Assembly: GCF_001180265.1 (NCBI RefSeq)
Contig: NZ_CVSW01000032.1
Span: 1 to 64,000 of the forward strand
Direction: 5' to 3'
Length of the DNA: 64,000 nucleotides
Source of the DNA: Prochlorococcus marinus
GTDB lineage: Bacteria; Cyanobacteriota; Cyanobacteriia; PCC-6307; Cyanobiaceae
Below are positions 50,923 to 60,457 of the stretch, piece by piece. Each line of letters begins with the position of its first letter. Position 1 is the stretch's first letter. Both the position numbers and the translations under genes were made by a program. Under the pieces are notes generated by a model, which made no database searches, was not told where the DNA came from, and saw only the letters and a list, made by a program, of their open reading frames with translations.

Positions 50923-52904
50923 GATGTTACAGCAGATCTTCTTCTTCTTGTTCTACCTTCAAATGAATCTTCTGTAGCAGTCTCAACTGATGGATTCTGT
51001 GAAACTTTTGGACTTTTTTGAGTATTTTGTGGGTTATTTGAGCTATTAGGATGATTATTGTTTGATTTCTTATGGAAATTATTATTATTTCTATTTCTAT
51101 TGGAGAAATTTTGCTCTTCGGTAATCTTTGGAATATAAGCACGAGTTCCACTTGGAGCGGGTTGAACTAAACACAAAATAAGTGGTTCAACTTGTAATTC
51201 TCTTCTCATTCTTCTCGATAAACCATTTTCAATTTCTCTTTGTACACCAATCCAATCTACCTCAAAATTATTCGGCCCAGTTTGTCTGGATAATTGTTTC
51301 CATCTATTTTCTAAGACCCAGCTAATTTCTCGTTCTGTCCACATAGACATTTTTCTTGACTCTGCAGTAGTAACAACTCCTCTTAAATTAACTCTGGGAG
51401 GCGCAACCATCTTCCCATCTGTACTAATAGGAGCTAAAACAGTTACTACACCATCCCCAGCTAATTGCTGCCTTTCCTTTAATACTCGAGCATCTACTAT
51501 CCCATTTCGCGAATTATCAAGCAGTTCAACACCAGCTTTTACAGGATCACCCTTTTGAATAGAATTAGGTGTTAACTCAACTACATCTCCATTTTCAATA
51601 ATTAAAATATTGTCCTTTGGAACCCCCATGATTTGAGCGCTTCTACTGTGACAAACGAGCATTCTATGTTCTCCGTGAACCGGAACGAAAAACTTAGGTT
51701 TTGCGAGTGCCAACATTAATTTTTGATCTTCTTGGAAACCATGACCAGAAACATGAATATTTTCACCCTTTCCATAAACAACCTTCGCTCCCAATTTCAT
51801 TAATCTATCTATTGTATTGACTACACCAATAGTGTTTCCTGGGATTGGGCTAGCAGAGAATATAACAGTATCAGTAGTCTTAAGACGTACATGCTGATGT
51901 TCACCACGAGAGATTCTACTTAACGCTGCTAAGGGTTCACCTTGACTTCCTGTCATTAATAATAAAGTCTCCCTATCTGGCAAATCTCTAATTTGCTTAA
52001 TAGGAACAAACAAATCATCTGGGCATTTCATATAACCAATATCTCTCGCCTTAGCAATAACATTTATCATCGATCTACCTAACAAACCGACCTTTCTTCC
52101 ATGTTTCATGGCCAATTCTAAGATCATTGTCACTCTATGAACAGAACTAGCAAAAGTGGTAAGGATAACTCGTTCTTTTGCTTCTGCAATATGTTTTTCT
52201 AAAGAAGGATAGATAGTCTTCTCAGAAGGACAAAAACCTGGAACTTCGGCATTAGTCGAATCACTGAACATGCATAAAACACCCTTCTCTCCGTAATGCA
52301 CCATTCTTTCAATATCAAATTGCTCTCCATCAACTGGCATATGATCAAACTTAAAATCTCCCGTGAAAATAATTGTGCCAACGGGTGTTGTAACTGCTAA
52401 AGAAAAGCTATCGCAAATAGAATGGGTATTTCGAATAAATTCAACGGAAAAATGTTGTCCTACTTTTACAACATCTCTTGGATTTACTGTCTGTATAGTT
52501 GTTCTATCAGATACCCCTGCTTCCTCCATTTTTCCTCTAAGCATTGACATTGCCAGTCTTGGGCCATAAATTATCGGAATATTAAAATGCTTTAAATGAT
52601 GAGAAATACCTCCAATATGATCCTCATGCCCGTGAGTGACAATCATTCCTTTTATTCTTCTTTGATTTTCTTTTAAAAAAGTTGTATCAGGCATAACAAC
52701 ATTTACGCCATGCATACCATCAGACGGGAAAGCTAGGCCAGCATCAACAAGCATTAATTCATCACCATATTCAAAAACGCAAGTATTTTTTCCTATTTCA
52801 TGTAGTCCTCCAAGAGGTATTACTCGTAGAGCTGGCGTATTACTTTTAGATCTAGATGAATCATGAGTAGATCTATTTACAGTTGAATTTGTACTTGATT
52901 GCAT
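50919..52904 (-). CDS. rnj: Ribonuclease J
   Basis: RNase J is a metallo-beta-lactamase nuclease with 5'-exo and endo activity that matures and degrades RNA. Motif VTHGHEDHIGG (about 89-99; H91, H93, D95, H96) holds the zinc ligands. FTGDFKFD, PVHGEHRML and the beta-CASP part follow. The 661-residue protein has a long C-terminal tail (about 600-661) rich in Asn and Ser and ending RRRRSAVTS. It is downstream of asd-dapA, with 80 bases between dapA and rnj. Confidence 0.95.
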   Translation of the reverse strand: MQSSTNSTVNRSTHDSSRSKSNTPALRVIPLGGLHEIGKNTCVFEYGDELMLVDAGLAFPSDGMHGVNVVMPDTTFLKENQRRIKGMIVTHGHEDHIGGISHHLKHFNIPIIYGPRLAMSMLRGKMEEAGVSDRTTIQTVNPRDVVKVGQHFSVEFIRNTHSICDSFSLAVTTPVGTIIFTGDFKFDHMPVDGEQFDIERMVHYGEKGVLCMFSDSTNAEVPGFCPSEKTIYPSLEKHIAEAKERVILTTFASSVHRVTMILELAMKHGRKVGLLGRSMINVIAKARDIGYMKCPDDLFVPIKQIRDLPDRETLLLMTGSQGEPLAALSRISRGEHQHVRLKTTDTVIFSASPIPGNTIGVVNTIDRLMKLGAKVVYGKGENIHVSGHGFQEDQKLMLALAKPKFFVPVHGEHRMLVCHSRSAQIMGVPKDNILIIENGDVVELTPNSIQKGDPVKAGVELLDNSRNGIVDARVLKERQQLAGDGVVTVLAPISTDGKMVAPPRVNLRGVVTTAESRKMSMWTEREISWVLENRWKQLSRQTGPNNFEVDWIGVQREIENGLSRRMRRELQVEPLILCLVQPAPSGTRAYIPKITEEQNFSNRNRNNNNFHKKSNNNHPNSSNNPQNTQKSPKVSQNPSVETATEDSFEGRTRRRRSAVTS

Positions 52905-52976
52905 AATTTTGAAATTTATGAAGGCCTGCTTGAAATCAAATAAGGTTTATTTAAATTTAATTATCAAGTTAAATAT

Positions 52977-52995
52977 AATCCCTATTATAGGGATT
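52977..52995 (-). terminator. Hairpin carrying the dapA stop codon in its loop
   Basis: On the minus strand AATCCCTA and TAGGGATT pair perfectly (8 bp with three G-C pairs) around a three-base loop, TAA, which is the dapA stop codon. The downstream sequence, ATATTTAAC, is only mildly T-rich. It may be a weak terminator or a processing or decay barrier between dapA and rnj, or it may be chance. Confidence 0.4.
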
Positions 52996-53887
52996 TCAGG
53001 ATAAAAGATAGTTGCTTTTTCATGTCATTGGTTAATGGTGACAAAGGACTTCTAGGATTACCTACATTCCATCCCGATAGCTCCAAAGCAGCCTTAATTG
53101 GGATTGGATTAGTAGTCATAAAGAGTGCTTTAAAAAGAGGCTGAAGTTTTTCATGAATAGCAAGCGCATTTGAAACCTCCCCACTTTGAAAGGAATGAAT
53201 CATCTCTTTCAATTGCAAGCCAACCAAATGACTTGCAACACTTACTACCCCTACAGCACCTACAGATAACATTGGAAGCAACAACGAATCGTCGCCACTA
53301 TATACAGATAGTTCAGAGCCGCAAATAGCTCTTAATTCTGTTACTTCCTCTATTCTACCGCTTGCAGCTTTAATACTGAGAATATTTGAGAAATCCATAA
53401 GTTTCTTCACAGTATCAGGTAATAAATTGCATCCTGTCCTTCCAGGTATGTTGTAAAGCATTAAAGGCAAATCCTTTGCAGAATTAGCAACAGAACTGAA
53501 ATGTTTATAAAGACCTTCTTGAGGTGGTTTATTGTAATAAGGAACAACCACCAAAGCACCGTCGGCTCCAGATTGGTAGGCTTTTTTTGTAGCTTCCACA
53601 GCCTCGCTTGTACAGTTGCTACCAGTGCCGACTATAACTTTACATCTTGGATCCAAAGCTCCTTTTACTGCAATAAATAAATCATGCTGTTCCGCCCATG
53701 AAAGAGTCGGAGATTCCCCAGTAGTACCACACAGCACAATTCCATCAGAACCGTTCTCAAAAAGATAATTTGAAAGTTTTATAGCTACTTCATAATCTAC
53801 ATCTCCATTTTCAGTAAATGGAGTGATCATTGCAGTTAATATTCTTCCAAATAGTGGATTATTATTCTCAGTTTTGTCTCTAATCAT
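52985..53887 (-). CDS. dapA: 4-hydroxy-tetrahydrodipicolinate synthase
   Basis: DapA condenses aspartate semialdehyde with pyruvate in lysine and diaminopimelate synthesis. The 300-residue TIM barrel shows GTTGESPTL (about 54-62), [12 protein letters not shown] (about 113), YNIPGRTG with the catalytic Tyr (about 143), and the Schiff-base Lys in LSIKAASG (about 172). Its start overlaps the asd stop as ATGA, so the two consecutive enzymes are translationally coupled. Its stop codon lies in a hairpin loop. Confidence 0.98.
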   Translation of the reverse strand: MIRDKTENNNPLFGRILTAMITPFTENGDVDYEVAIKLSNYLFENGSDGIVLCGTTGESPTLSWAEQHDLFIAVKGALDPRCKVIVGTGSNCTSEAVEATKKAYQSGADGALVVVPYYNKPPQEGLYKHFSSVANSAKDLPLMLYNIPGRTGCNLLPDTVKKLMDFSNILSIKAASGRIEEVTELRAICGSELSVYSGDDSLLLPMLSVGAVGVVSVASHLVGLQLKEMIHSFQSGEVSNALAIHEKLQPLFKALFMTTNPIPIKAALELSGWNVGNPRSPLSPLTNDMKKQLSFILKSL

Positions 53888-54915
53888 TTTTTTGGAATTA
53901 ATAACTCAGCTATTTGAACAGCATTAAGAGCCGCTCCTTTTCTTATTTGATCACCGCATAACCATAATTCTAATCCATTAGGCTGACTTATATCAGTTCT
54001 TAGCCTACCAACAGCAACATTATCCCTTCCCATAACGTCATTTGGCATGGGAAATCTATTATTTTTGTAATCCTCAATAATTTCAATTCCAGGAGATTTT
54101 TTTAATTCTTCAAGAGCATCTTTAGGCTTAACTACACTGGCAAATTCAATATTGATAGATTCAGAATGTGCTCTGAGTACTGGTACTCGAACACATGTAG
54201 CAGAGAGCTTTAAATCAGCAATATTTAATATTTTTCTGGTCTCATTAACCATTTTCATCTCTTCTTCGCAGTAATTATTTTCGAGCATGGGTGAATTGTG
54301 TAAAAACAAATTAAAAGCCAGTGAATACGGCAAAACTTCACTTTTTTGAGGATTACCCTGAAGATGTTGTTCAGTTAAAAGTTTTAGTTCCTCCATCGCC
54401 AATTGGCCTGCACCACTTACAGATTGATATGTTGAGACAACAACTCTTTGAATAGTCGAGAGTTTATTTAACGGCGCTAAAACTAATGTCAACAAAATGG
54501 TAGTACAGTTTGGATTTGCAATTACCCCATCATGATTGAGCGCGTCATTAGCATTAACTTCGGGAACTATAAGAGGTACATTCTTATCTAGCCTGAAAGC
54601 ACTTGAATTATCTATTAATAAAGCATTTTGATCCATTATGGTAGACAACCATTTTTTTGAAATACTTCCACCAGCTGAAGCCAAAACTAAATCAAGATTC
54701 ATAAATTCTTCCTTAGAAGTTTTTTTTGTAACTAATTCTTCACCTTTCCAAATAATTTTTTTTCCTTCTGACCGCTCTGATGAAAGCAAGACCAATTCTG
54801 ATATTGGGAAATCACGTTGTTCAAGAATTTTTAATAATTCAGATCCCACAGCACCTGAAGATCCTAAAACAGCAACTTTTAATGGCCTACTAGGCAAAAA
54901 CGGAGTTTGTCTCAC
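53884..54915 (-). CDS. asd: Aspartate-semialdehyde dehydrogenase
   Basis: Asd reduces aspartyl phosphate to aspartate semialdehyde, the step after LysC and before DapA. The 343-residue protein has the NADP-binding [14 protein letters not shown] (about 18-31), the active-site cysteine in [17 protein letters not shown] (about 132-148), and substrate contacts in [11 protein letters not shown] (about 237) with the catalytic histidine there. It heads the operon asd-dapA-rnj and is divergent from tig. Confidence 0.97.
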   Translation of the reverse strand: MRQTPFLPSRPLKVAVLGSSGAVGSELLKILEQRDFPISELVLLSSERSEGKKIIWKGEELVTKKTSKEEFMNLDLVLASAGGSISKKWLSTIMDQNALLIDNSSAFRLDKNVPLIVPEVNANDALNHDGVIANPNCTTILLTLVLAPLNKLSTIQRVVVSTYQSVSGAGQLAMEELKLLTEQHLQGNPQKSEVLPYSLAFNLFLHNSPMLENNYCEEEMKMVNETRKILNIADLKLSATCVRVPVLRAHSESINIEFASVVKPKDALEELKKSPGIEIIEDYKNNRFPMPNDVMGRDNVAVGRLRTDISQPNGLELWLCGDQIRKGAALNAVQIAELLIPKK

Positions 54916-55039
54916 ACTTTTAAATGATTTTTATAAATAGATTGACTATTTTTTTACTTTATCAAAAAATTAACTTTCAAGGAAATCACATAATGTGAAA
55001 TAATTAAGATAAGGCTTATTAGGAATAATTACAAAAAAC

Positions 55040-56452
55040 ATGGCTAAAGAAGCATTAATAGTCAAAACAACTACTCTGCCTCAAAGTAGAATTTCATTTG
55101 AATTAGAGATACCATCTGAGACATGCAAAACGTGCGTAAATGAGACAATCAGTACTATTAGCCGTTCAGCTAAAATTCCTGGATTTAGACTTGGTAAAAT
55201 TCCTAAACAAGTCTTAATCCAAAGAATTGGGATCACACAATTACATGCTTCTGCTCTAGAAAAAATTATTGATAAATCATGGCAAGAAGCATTAAAAATA
55301 AAATCTATAGAGCCACTTAGTGAGCCAGAATTAGTAGATGGATTTGAAGCTTTACTTGCAAAGTTTAGTCCTGAAAAATCACTCAAAGTAACTCTTCAAA
55401 CTGATATTGCCCCCGAATTAAAACTAAAAAAATCCAAAGGACTAAGTGTTGAAATCTCAAAAACAAAGTTTGATCCTAAGTCAGTAGATGAAGCGCTTGA
55501 AAAATCGAGAAATCAGTTCGCAAATATTATTCCGGTAACCAACAGAGGAGCGAAATTAGGAGATATTGCTGTGGTTAGTTTCAAAGGAAAATATAAGGAT
55601 TCTGGTGAAGAGATTGATGGTGGAACAAGTGAATCAATGGATCTCGAGTTAGAAAAGAACAAAATGATTCCTGGTTTCGTTGAGGGAATAGTAAAGATGA
55701 AAATTGGAGATACTAAAACACTTAACCTTAAATTTCCTGAAGATTATTCTCATGAGGATTCAAGAGGCAAAGATGCGATCTTTGAAGTCAATCTTAAGGA
55801 TCTTAAAGAAAAAGAATTACCTGAACTTAATGACGATTTTGCAAAACAATCTGGCAATAAAGACTCATTAAAAGAGTTAAAGAAAGATATTGAAAAACAA
55901 CTTAAAGACAATTTTGAAAAAACTCAAAAAGATATCAAAATTGAAGCTTTATTAGATGCCTTAACAAACGAATTAGTTGCTGAAATTCCAAAATCTATGA
56001 TTGATGTAGAAGTGAGGAATAATATTGAGCAAACCGCTCAAAGATTTGCTCAACAAGGTCTTGATGTTAAATCTACTTTCACTCCGGAATTAGTTAAGTC
56101 ATTAGCCGAGTCCACAAGGCCTCAAGCTGAAAAAAATGTTCAAAGAAATTTAGCTTTAAAAGCATTAGCTGAAAAAGAAAACATAAAAGTTGGGAAAGAT
56201 GAAATTGATTTAAAAATGAAGGATTATGAAGATGCAATATCTCAATCTTCAAAACAAATAGATATTAAAAAACTAACAGAAGTAATAAGTAACGATTTAC
56301 TCAAAGAAAAGTTAATAATTTGGCTTGAAGAAAATTCTGAAGTAAAAGAAAAAACTTCGAAAACTTCTAAAGCTAACAAAACCTCTAAAACAACAAAAGC
56401 GACAAAAACTACAAAAGCGACAAAAACTCAAACTAAAAAAGAAAAAAAATAA
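55040..56452 (+). CDS. tig: Trigger factor chaperone
   Basis: Trigger factor binds the ribosome exit tunnel and helps new chains fold. The N-terminal ribosome-binding domain has the signature PGFRLGKIPKQVL (about 51-63, G-F-R-x-G-K-x-P). The FKBP-type prolyl isomerase domain spans about 165-250 (VVSFKGKYKDSGEEIDGGTS; MIPGFVEGI), and the helical C-domain runs to about 430. The final roughly 40 residues are a Lys/Thr/Ala tail with an internal 18-base DNA repeat. It is first in tig-clpP-clpX. Confidence 0.96.
   Translation: MAKEALIVKTTTLPQSRISFELEIPSETCKTCVNETISTISRSAKIPGFRLGKIPKQVLIQRIGITQLHASALEKIIDKSWQEALKIKSIEPLSEPELVDGFEALLAKFSPEKSLKVTLQTDIAPELKLKKSKGLSVEISKTKFDPKSVDEALEKSRNQFANIIPVTNRGAKLGDIAVVSFKGKYKDSGEEIDGGTSESMDLELEKNKMIPGFVEGIVKMKIGDTKTLNLKFPEDYSHEDSRGKDAIFEVNLKDLKEKELPELNDDFAKQSGNKDSLKELKKDIEKQLKDNFEKTQKDIKIEALLDALTNELVAEIPKSMIDVEVRNNIEQTAQRFAQQGLDVKSTFTPELVKSLAESTRPQAEKNVQRNLALKALAEKENIKVGKDEIDLKMKDYEDAISQSSKQIDIKKLTEVISNDLLKEKLIIWLEENSEVKEKTSKTSKANKTSKTTKATKTTKATKTQTKKEKK
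56393..56428 (+). repeat. Tandem 18-base repeat in the tig tail
   Basis: Two identical 18-base copies (56393-56410 and 56411-56428), each ACAAAAGCGACAAAAACT, code for the repeated TKATKT residues at the C-terminus of trigger factor. Partly similar A/C-rich sequence lies just upstream. The repeat is in frame, so copy-number change would lengthen or shorten the tail by six residues. Confidence 0.85.
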
Positions 56453-56517
56453 TTTATGAAATTTCCTACTAATTAAACAAAAAACCCTTAAATTATTTAT
56501 AAGACGAAAACTAATTT

Positions 56518-57162
56518 GTGAACTCAGAAAAAAAACATTTAATCCAAAGCTCAATAAGTTCTTACGAAAGTAATAATAAAACTATTGCCGCTGTTCCTAC
56601 TGTTATAGAACAATCAGGCAGAGGAGAAAGAGCTTTTGATATTTATTCAAGACTATTAAGAGAGAGAATAATTTTTTTAGGTACTGGAATTAATGATCAA
56701 GTATCTGACTCACTTGTTGCACAATTATTATTTCTTGAAGCTGAAGATCCAGAAAAAGACATACAAATATACATCAATTCTCCTGGAGGCTCAGTCACTG
56801 CAGGAATGGCGATCTACGATACTATGCAACAAATATCCCCAGATGTGGTGACAATATGCTTTGGAGTAGCGGCAAGTATGGGAGCATTTCTACTTTCTGG
56901 AGGAGCAAAGGGGAAAAGATTAGCTTTACCTAATTCTAGAATTATGATTCATCAGCCTCTTGGTGGTGCACAAGGTCAGGCAGTAGAAATTGAAATACAA
57001 GCTAAAGAGATACTGTTTCTCAAGAAAACATTAAATTCGCTTTTAGCAGAACATACCGGTCAACCTTTAGAAAAAATTAATGAAGATACAGAAAGAGATT
57101 ACTTTTTATCTCCCTCAGAAGCAGTCGAATATGGATTAATAGATAAAGTTATCAAAAAGTGA
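56518..57162 (+). CDS. clpP: ATP-dependent Clp protease proteolytic subunit
   Basis: ClpP is the serine peptidase barrel. The triad is complete: S120 in [15 protein letters not shown]145 in [10 protein letters not shown] and D194 in TERDYFLS. It starts with GTG at 56518. As the copy that lies between tig and clpX it corresponds to the ClpP2 type of cyanobacteria, expected to pair with ClpX. The 214 residues include an N-terminal stretch of about 25 that may be a propeptide. The gap to clpX is 105 bases. Confidence 0.97.
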   Translation: MNSEKKHLIQSSISSYESNNKTIAAVPTVIEQSGRGERAFDIYSRLLRERIIFLGTGINDQVSDSLVAQLLFLEAEDPEKDIQIYINSPGGSVTAGMAIYDTMQQISPDVVTICFGVAASMGAFLLSGGAKGKRLALPNSRIMIHQPLGGAQGQAVEIEIQAKEILFLKKTLNSLLAEHTGQPLEKINEDTERDYFLSPSEAVEYGLIDKVIKK

Positions 57163-57267
57163 CAAGGGATGCAGATTTTTTAAAAATATGATGACGAATC
57201 GATATTTATAAGCAATCCTAGTGAATAGGGGAATATTTAACACCTTTCACATTAAAACTTATATACG

Positions 57268-58635
57268 ATGGCTAAATTTGACGCCCATCTTAAATGTTCA
57301 TTTTGCGGAAAATCTCAAGACCAAGTAAGAAAGCTTATAGCTGGTCCTGGGGTTTATATCTGTGATGAGTGCATAGACCTATGTAATGAAATTCTCGATG
57401 AAGAACTTCTTGATAATCAAGCGAACACAAACAACTCTCCGCAAGTAAAAAAGAAATTATCAACTGATAATCCAAAAAAATCTGTTCCTTTAGAATTAAC
57501 CTCGATTCCAAAGCCCTTAGAAATTAAAAGTTTTCTAGATAATCAAGTTGTTGGACAAGAATCTGCAAAAAAAATATTATCAGTAGCCGTATACAATCAC
57601 TACAAAAGATTAGCTTGGAAAGTTAAAGAAGACAGTAAAAATAGCAATTCAACAGATTCACAAGCAACAAAATTACAAAAATCAAATATTTTACTCATTG
57701 GCCCTACTGGAAGCGGAAAAACATTATTGGCGCAAACTTTAGCAGAGTTTCTAGATGTTCCTTTTGCAGTAGCTGATGCAACTACTTTGACAGAAGCTGG
57801 ATATGTTGGGGAGGATGTTGAAAACATACTTTTAAGACTTCTACAAAAATCAGAAATGAATGTAGAACTAGCTCAAAAAGGAATTATTTATATTGATGAA
57901 ATAGATAAAATTGCAAGAAAAAGCGAGAATCCTTCAATTACGAGAGATGTCTCTGGGGAAGGAGTACAGCAAGCATTATTAAAAATGCTTGAAGGAACAA
58001 TTGCTAATGTGCCACCACAAGGTGGAAGAAAACATCCTTATCATGACTGCATCCAAATTGATACGAGTCAAATATTATTTATTTGCGGGGGAGCTTTTAT
58101 AGGTTTAGAGGATATAGTTCAAAAGCGTATGGGGAAACATTCTATAGGATTTACCACCAATTCAGATCAAAACAAAGTTGATACAAAAAAAACAGTAGAC
58201 CCAAGAGATTCCTTAAAAAATTTAGAATTAGATGATTTAGTTAAATATGGCCTAATTCCTGAATTCATTGGAAGAATTCCGGTTTGTGCTGTATTAGATC
58301 GTCTTACTAAAGAAACCTTAGAATCTATTTTGACTCAACCAAGAGATGCATTAGTAAAGCAATTCAAAACTTTGCTCAGTATGGATAATGTTGAATTATC
58401 ATTTGAGCCTGATTCTGTTGAAGCTATAGCAAATGAAGCATACAAAAGAAAAACAGGTGCGAGAGCGTTAAGATCAATAATTGAAGAGCTAATGCTAGAT
58501 ATAATGTACACCTTGCCTTCTGAAGAAAATGTAAAAGAATTCACAATTACGAAAAAAATGGTAGATAATTTGTTCTCATCTAAAATTGTTAAACTACCTT
58601 CAGGATCAAAAAGAATCATTAAAGAGTCTGCATAA
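57268..58635 (+). CDS. clpX: ClpX unfoldase
   Basis: ClpX unfolds substrates and feeds them to ClpP. The N-terminal zinc finger has C10, C13, C32 and C35 ([10 protein letters not shown]...CDECID). The AAA+ core shows Walker [16 protein letters not shown] (about 143-157), the pore loop GYVGEDVEN (about 177) and Walker [14 protein letters not shown] (about 208). Sensor 2 is in [15 protein letters not shown]. At 455 residues length is normal, with a variable acidic/Asn linker after the zinc domain. Confidence 0.98.
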   Translation: MAKFDAHLKCSFCGKSQDQVRKLIAGPGVYICDECIDLCNEILDEELLDNQANTNNSPQVKKKLSTDNPKKSVPLELTSIPKPLEIKSFLDNQVVGQESAKKILSVAVYNHYKRLAWKVKEDSKNSNSTDSQATKLQKSNILLIGPTGSGKTLLAQTLAEFLDVPFAVADATTLTEAGYVGEDVENILLRLLQKSEMNVELAQKGIIYIDEIDKIARKSENPSITRDVSGEGVQQALLKMLEGTIANVPPQGGRKHPYHDCIQIDTSQILFICGGAFIGLEDIVQKRMGKHSIGFTTNSDQNKVDTKKTVDPRDSLKNLELDDLVKYGLIPEFIGRIPVCAVLDRLTKETLESILTQPRDALVKQFKTLLSMDNVELSFEPDSVEAIANEAYKRKTGARALRSIIEELMLDIMYTLPSEENVKEFTITKKMVDNLFSSKIVKLPSGSKRIIKESA

Positions 58636-58692
58636 AATTAGATTTTAATTTTTTAAATTGAATCCCTAATTTTTCTAATAAATGGAAAATAA

Positions 58693-60456
58693 ATGCCAAA
58701 TATACATAAGCCTTTTCATCAAAAATATAGACCAAACAACTTAGACGAACTAGTTGGGCAAAAATTTATATCCATTACACTCAAACAAGCTCTATTAACA
58801 AAAAAAATTGCTCCTGCATACCTTTTTAATGGTCCAAGAGGCACTGGAAAAACATCAAGTGCAAGAATATTTGCAAAATCTCTAAATTGCCAGGCATTCG
58901 AACAACCTACAATAACTCCTTGTTGTAAATGTGACTTATGTAGACAAATTACAGATGGGAGCGCTCTAGATATTATTGAGATTGATGCAGCATCAAATAC
59001 GGGAGTAGAAAACATAAGAGAAATTATAGAAAGAGCGAGATTTGCACCTACTCAAGCGAGATGGAAAGTATATGTCATTGATGAATGTCATATGCTTTCA
59101 ATGGCAGCTTCAAATGCTCTACTAAAAACTATTGAAGAACCGCCCTCGAGAGTTGTATTTATCCTTGCGACGACAAATCCTGAGAGAGTATTAAATACAA
59201 TAAAAAGTAGATGCCAAAAGTTTGATTTTAGACGAATAAGCCATAGTGATATTTTTCAACATTTATCAGAAATCGCGGAAAAAGAATCCATTGAGTACGA
59301 AGTTCAGGCGTTAAAAATGATTGCAAAAAGATCTAATGGAGGTATGAGAGATGCACAAAGCCTACTTGAACAATTGAATCTTTTACCAGAAGGGATAACA
59401 ATTAATAATATCCAAAACCTTTTAGGAGAAGTATCAGAAAGTGAATTAACAAATCTGATTAAATCATTGGTTGAGAATAATCCAGAGTCATTAATTATCA
59501 CCTGCAACAAATTATATGATGCTGGAAACGAACCTCTTCAAATCATTATGGGATTATTGAATATAACAAGAGATCTACTATTACACACTACAGATAATAA
59601 ATATTCAGATCTCTATTATACCTCTGATGATTTTCTAGATGAATTGAATCAAATCTCAAAAACAATAAATAAATCAACAATAAGTAATTGGCATAATAAT
59701 CTGAGAAATATTGAATATCAAATCAAAACAAGTGATAATCCAAGGCTTTGGTTTGAAATACATTTAACTGGCCTTCTAGGTAATCAAGAGATAAATAGTT
59801 TTGAAAATAAGGAAGAAAGTAAGAATAATACGACTGAGGAGAACCATGAAAACAGAAAAAACGTTGCAATTTTTAATAAAGAAAATATTTCTAATATAAT
59901 GCAAAAATCAAGTATCAAAAAAGAGATAACTCGCGAGAAATTGATCGAAAAAAAAGACGGAAAATTGGAAAAATCTATCGCTCCTGAAAAAGAAAGTATT
60001 GAAAATATTTCTGACATTAACCAAAATAATTCTGGATCAAATAATTTAAAAGATAAATGGGAATTAATTCTTTCTAAAGTAGAGTTACCATCAACAAGAA
60101 TGTTACTTTCACAACAAGCCGAACTTGAAAGTTTTGATTCGGAAAAAATTACAATAGCATTATCTCCGAACTGGGAAAATATGATAAAAAGCAGGAAAGT
60201 TATAATTGAAAACACTGTAAAAAAGATATTTGGAGATGGAATAATACTTAATTTTTCAACAAAGCAATTTAATAAAAGTAACCCAACAAACACTCCAGAA
60301 ATAACCCAAAATGAAGTAAATAATTTCCGACCAGTAAAAAAAACAGAACCAAAAACTAATTCCTCACCAAAAATATCAAAAGAGGAAACTTATGATGATA
60401 GTTCAAAAAACTTAGCAAATTTTTTTAATGGAGAAATTATAGACCTTGATGAATAA
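58693..60456 (+). CDS. dnaX: DNA polymerase III subunit tau (gamma/tau)
   Basis: DnaX forms the clamp-loader motor. Walker A is FNGPRGTGKTSSARIF (about 45-60). The zinc module has C66, C77/C78, C80 and C83. Walker B is VYVIDECHMLS, and sensor 1 FILATTNPERV is present. Domains I-III end near residue 370, followed by a long polar linker (about 370-440) and a C-terminal tau domain. An A8 run at codons 419-421 could permit a -1 shift ending after 431 residues, which would give a gamma-like form. It lies 57 bases after clpX. Confidence 0.96.
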   Translation: MPNIHKPFHQKYRPNNLDELVGQKFISITLKQALLTKKIAPAYLFNGPRGTGKTSSARIFAKSLNCQAFEQPTITPCCKCDLCRQITDGSALDIIEIDAASNTGVENIREIIERARFAPTQARWKVYVIDECHMLSMAASNALLKTIEEPPSRVVFILATTNPERVLNTIKSRCQKFDFRRISHSDIFQHLSEIAEKESIEYEVQALKMIAKRSNGGMRDAQSLLEQLNLLPEGITINNIQNLLGEVSESELTNLIKSLVENNPESLIITCNKLYDAGNEPLQIIMGLLNITRDLLLHTTDNKYSDLYYTSDDFLDELNQISKTINKSTISNWHNNLRNIEYQIKTSDNPRLWFEIHLTGLLGNQEINSFENKEESKNNTTEENHENRKNVAIFNKENISNIMQKSSIKKEITREKLIEKKDGKLEKSIAPEKESIENISDINQNNSGSNNLKDKWELILSKVELPSTRMLLSQQAELESFDSEKITIALSPNWENMIKSRKVIIENTVKKIFGDGIILNFSTKQFNKSNPTNTPEITQNEVNNFRPVKKTEPKTNSSPKISKEETYDDSSKNLANFFNGEIIDLDE

Positions 60457-60457
60457 G

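Noticed and set aside
59784-60293. 169-codon frame on the minus strand inside dnaX
   Set aside because: It is a Phe/Ser/Ile-rich mirror of the Lys/Glu/Asn-rich DnaX linker, a typical shadow in AT-rich DNA.
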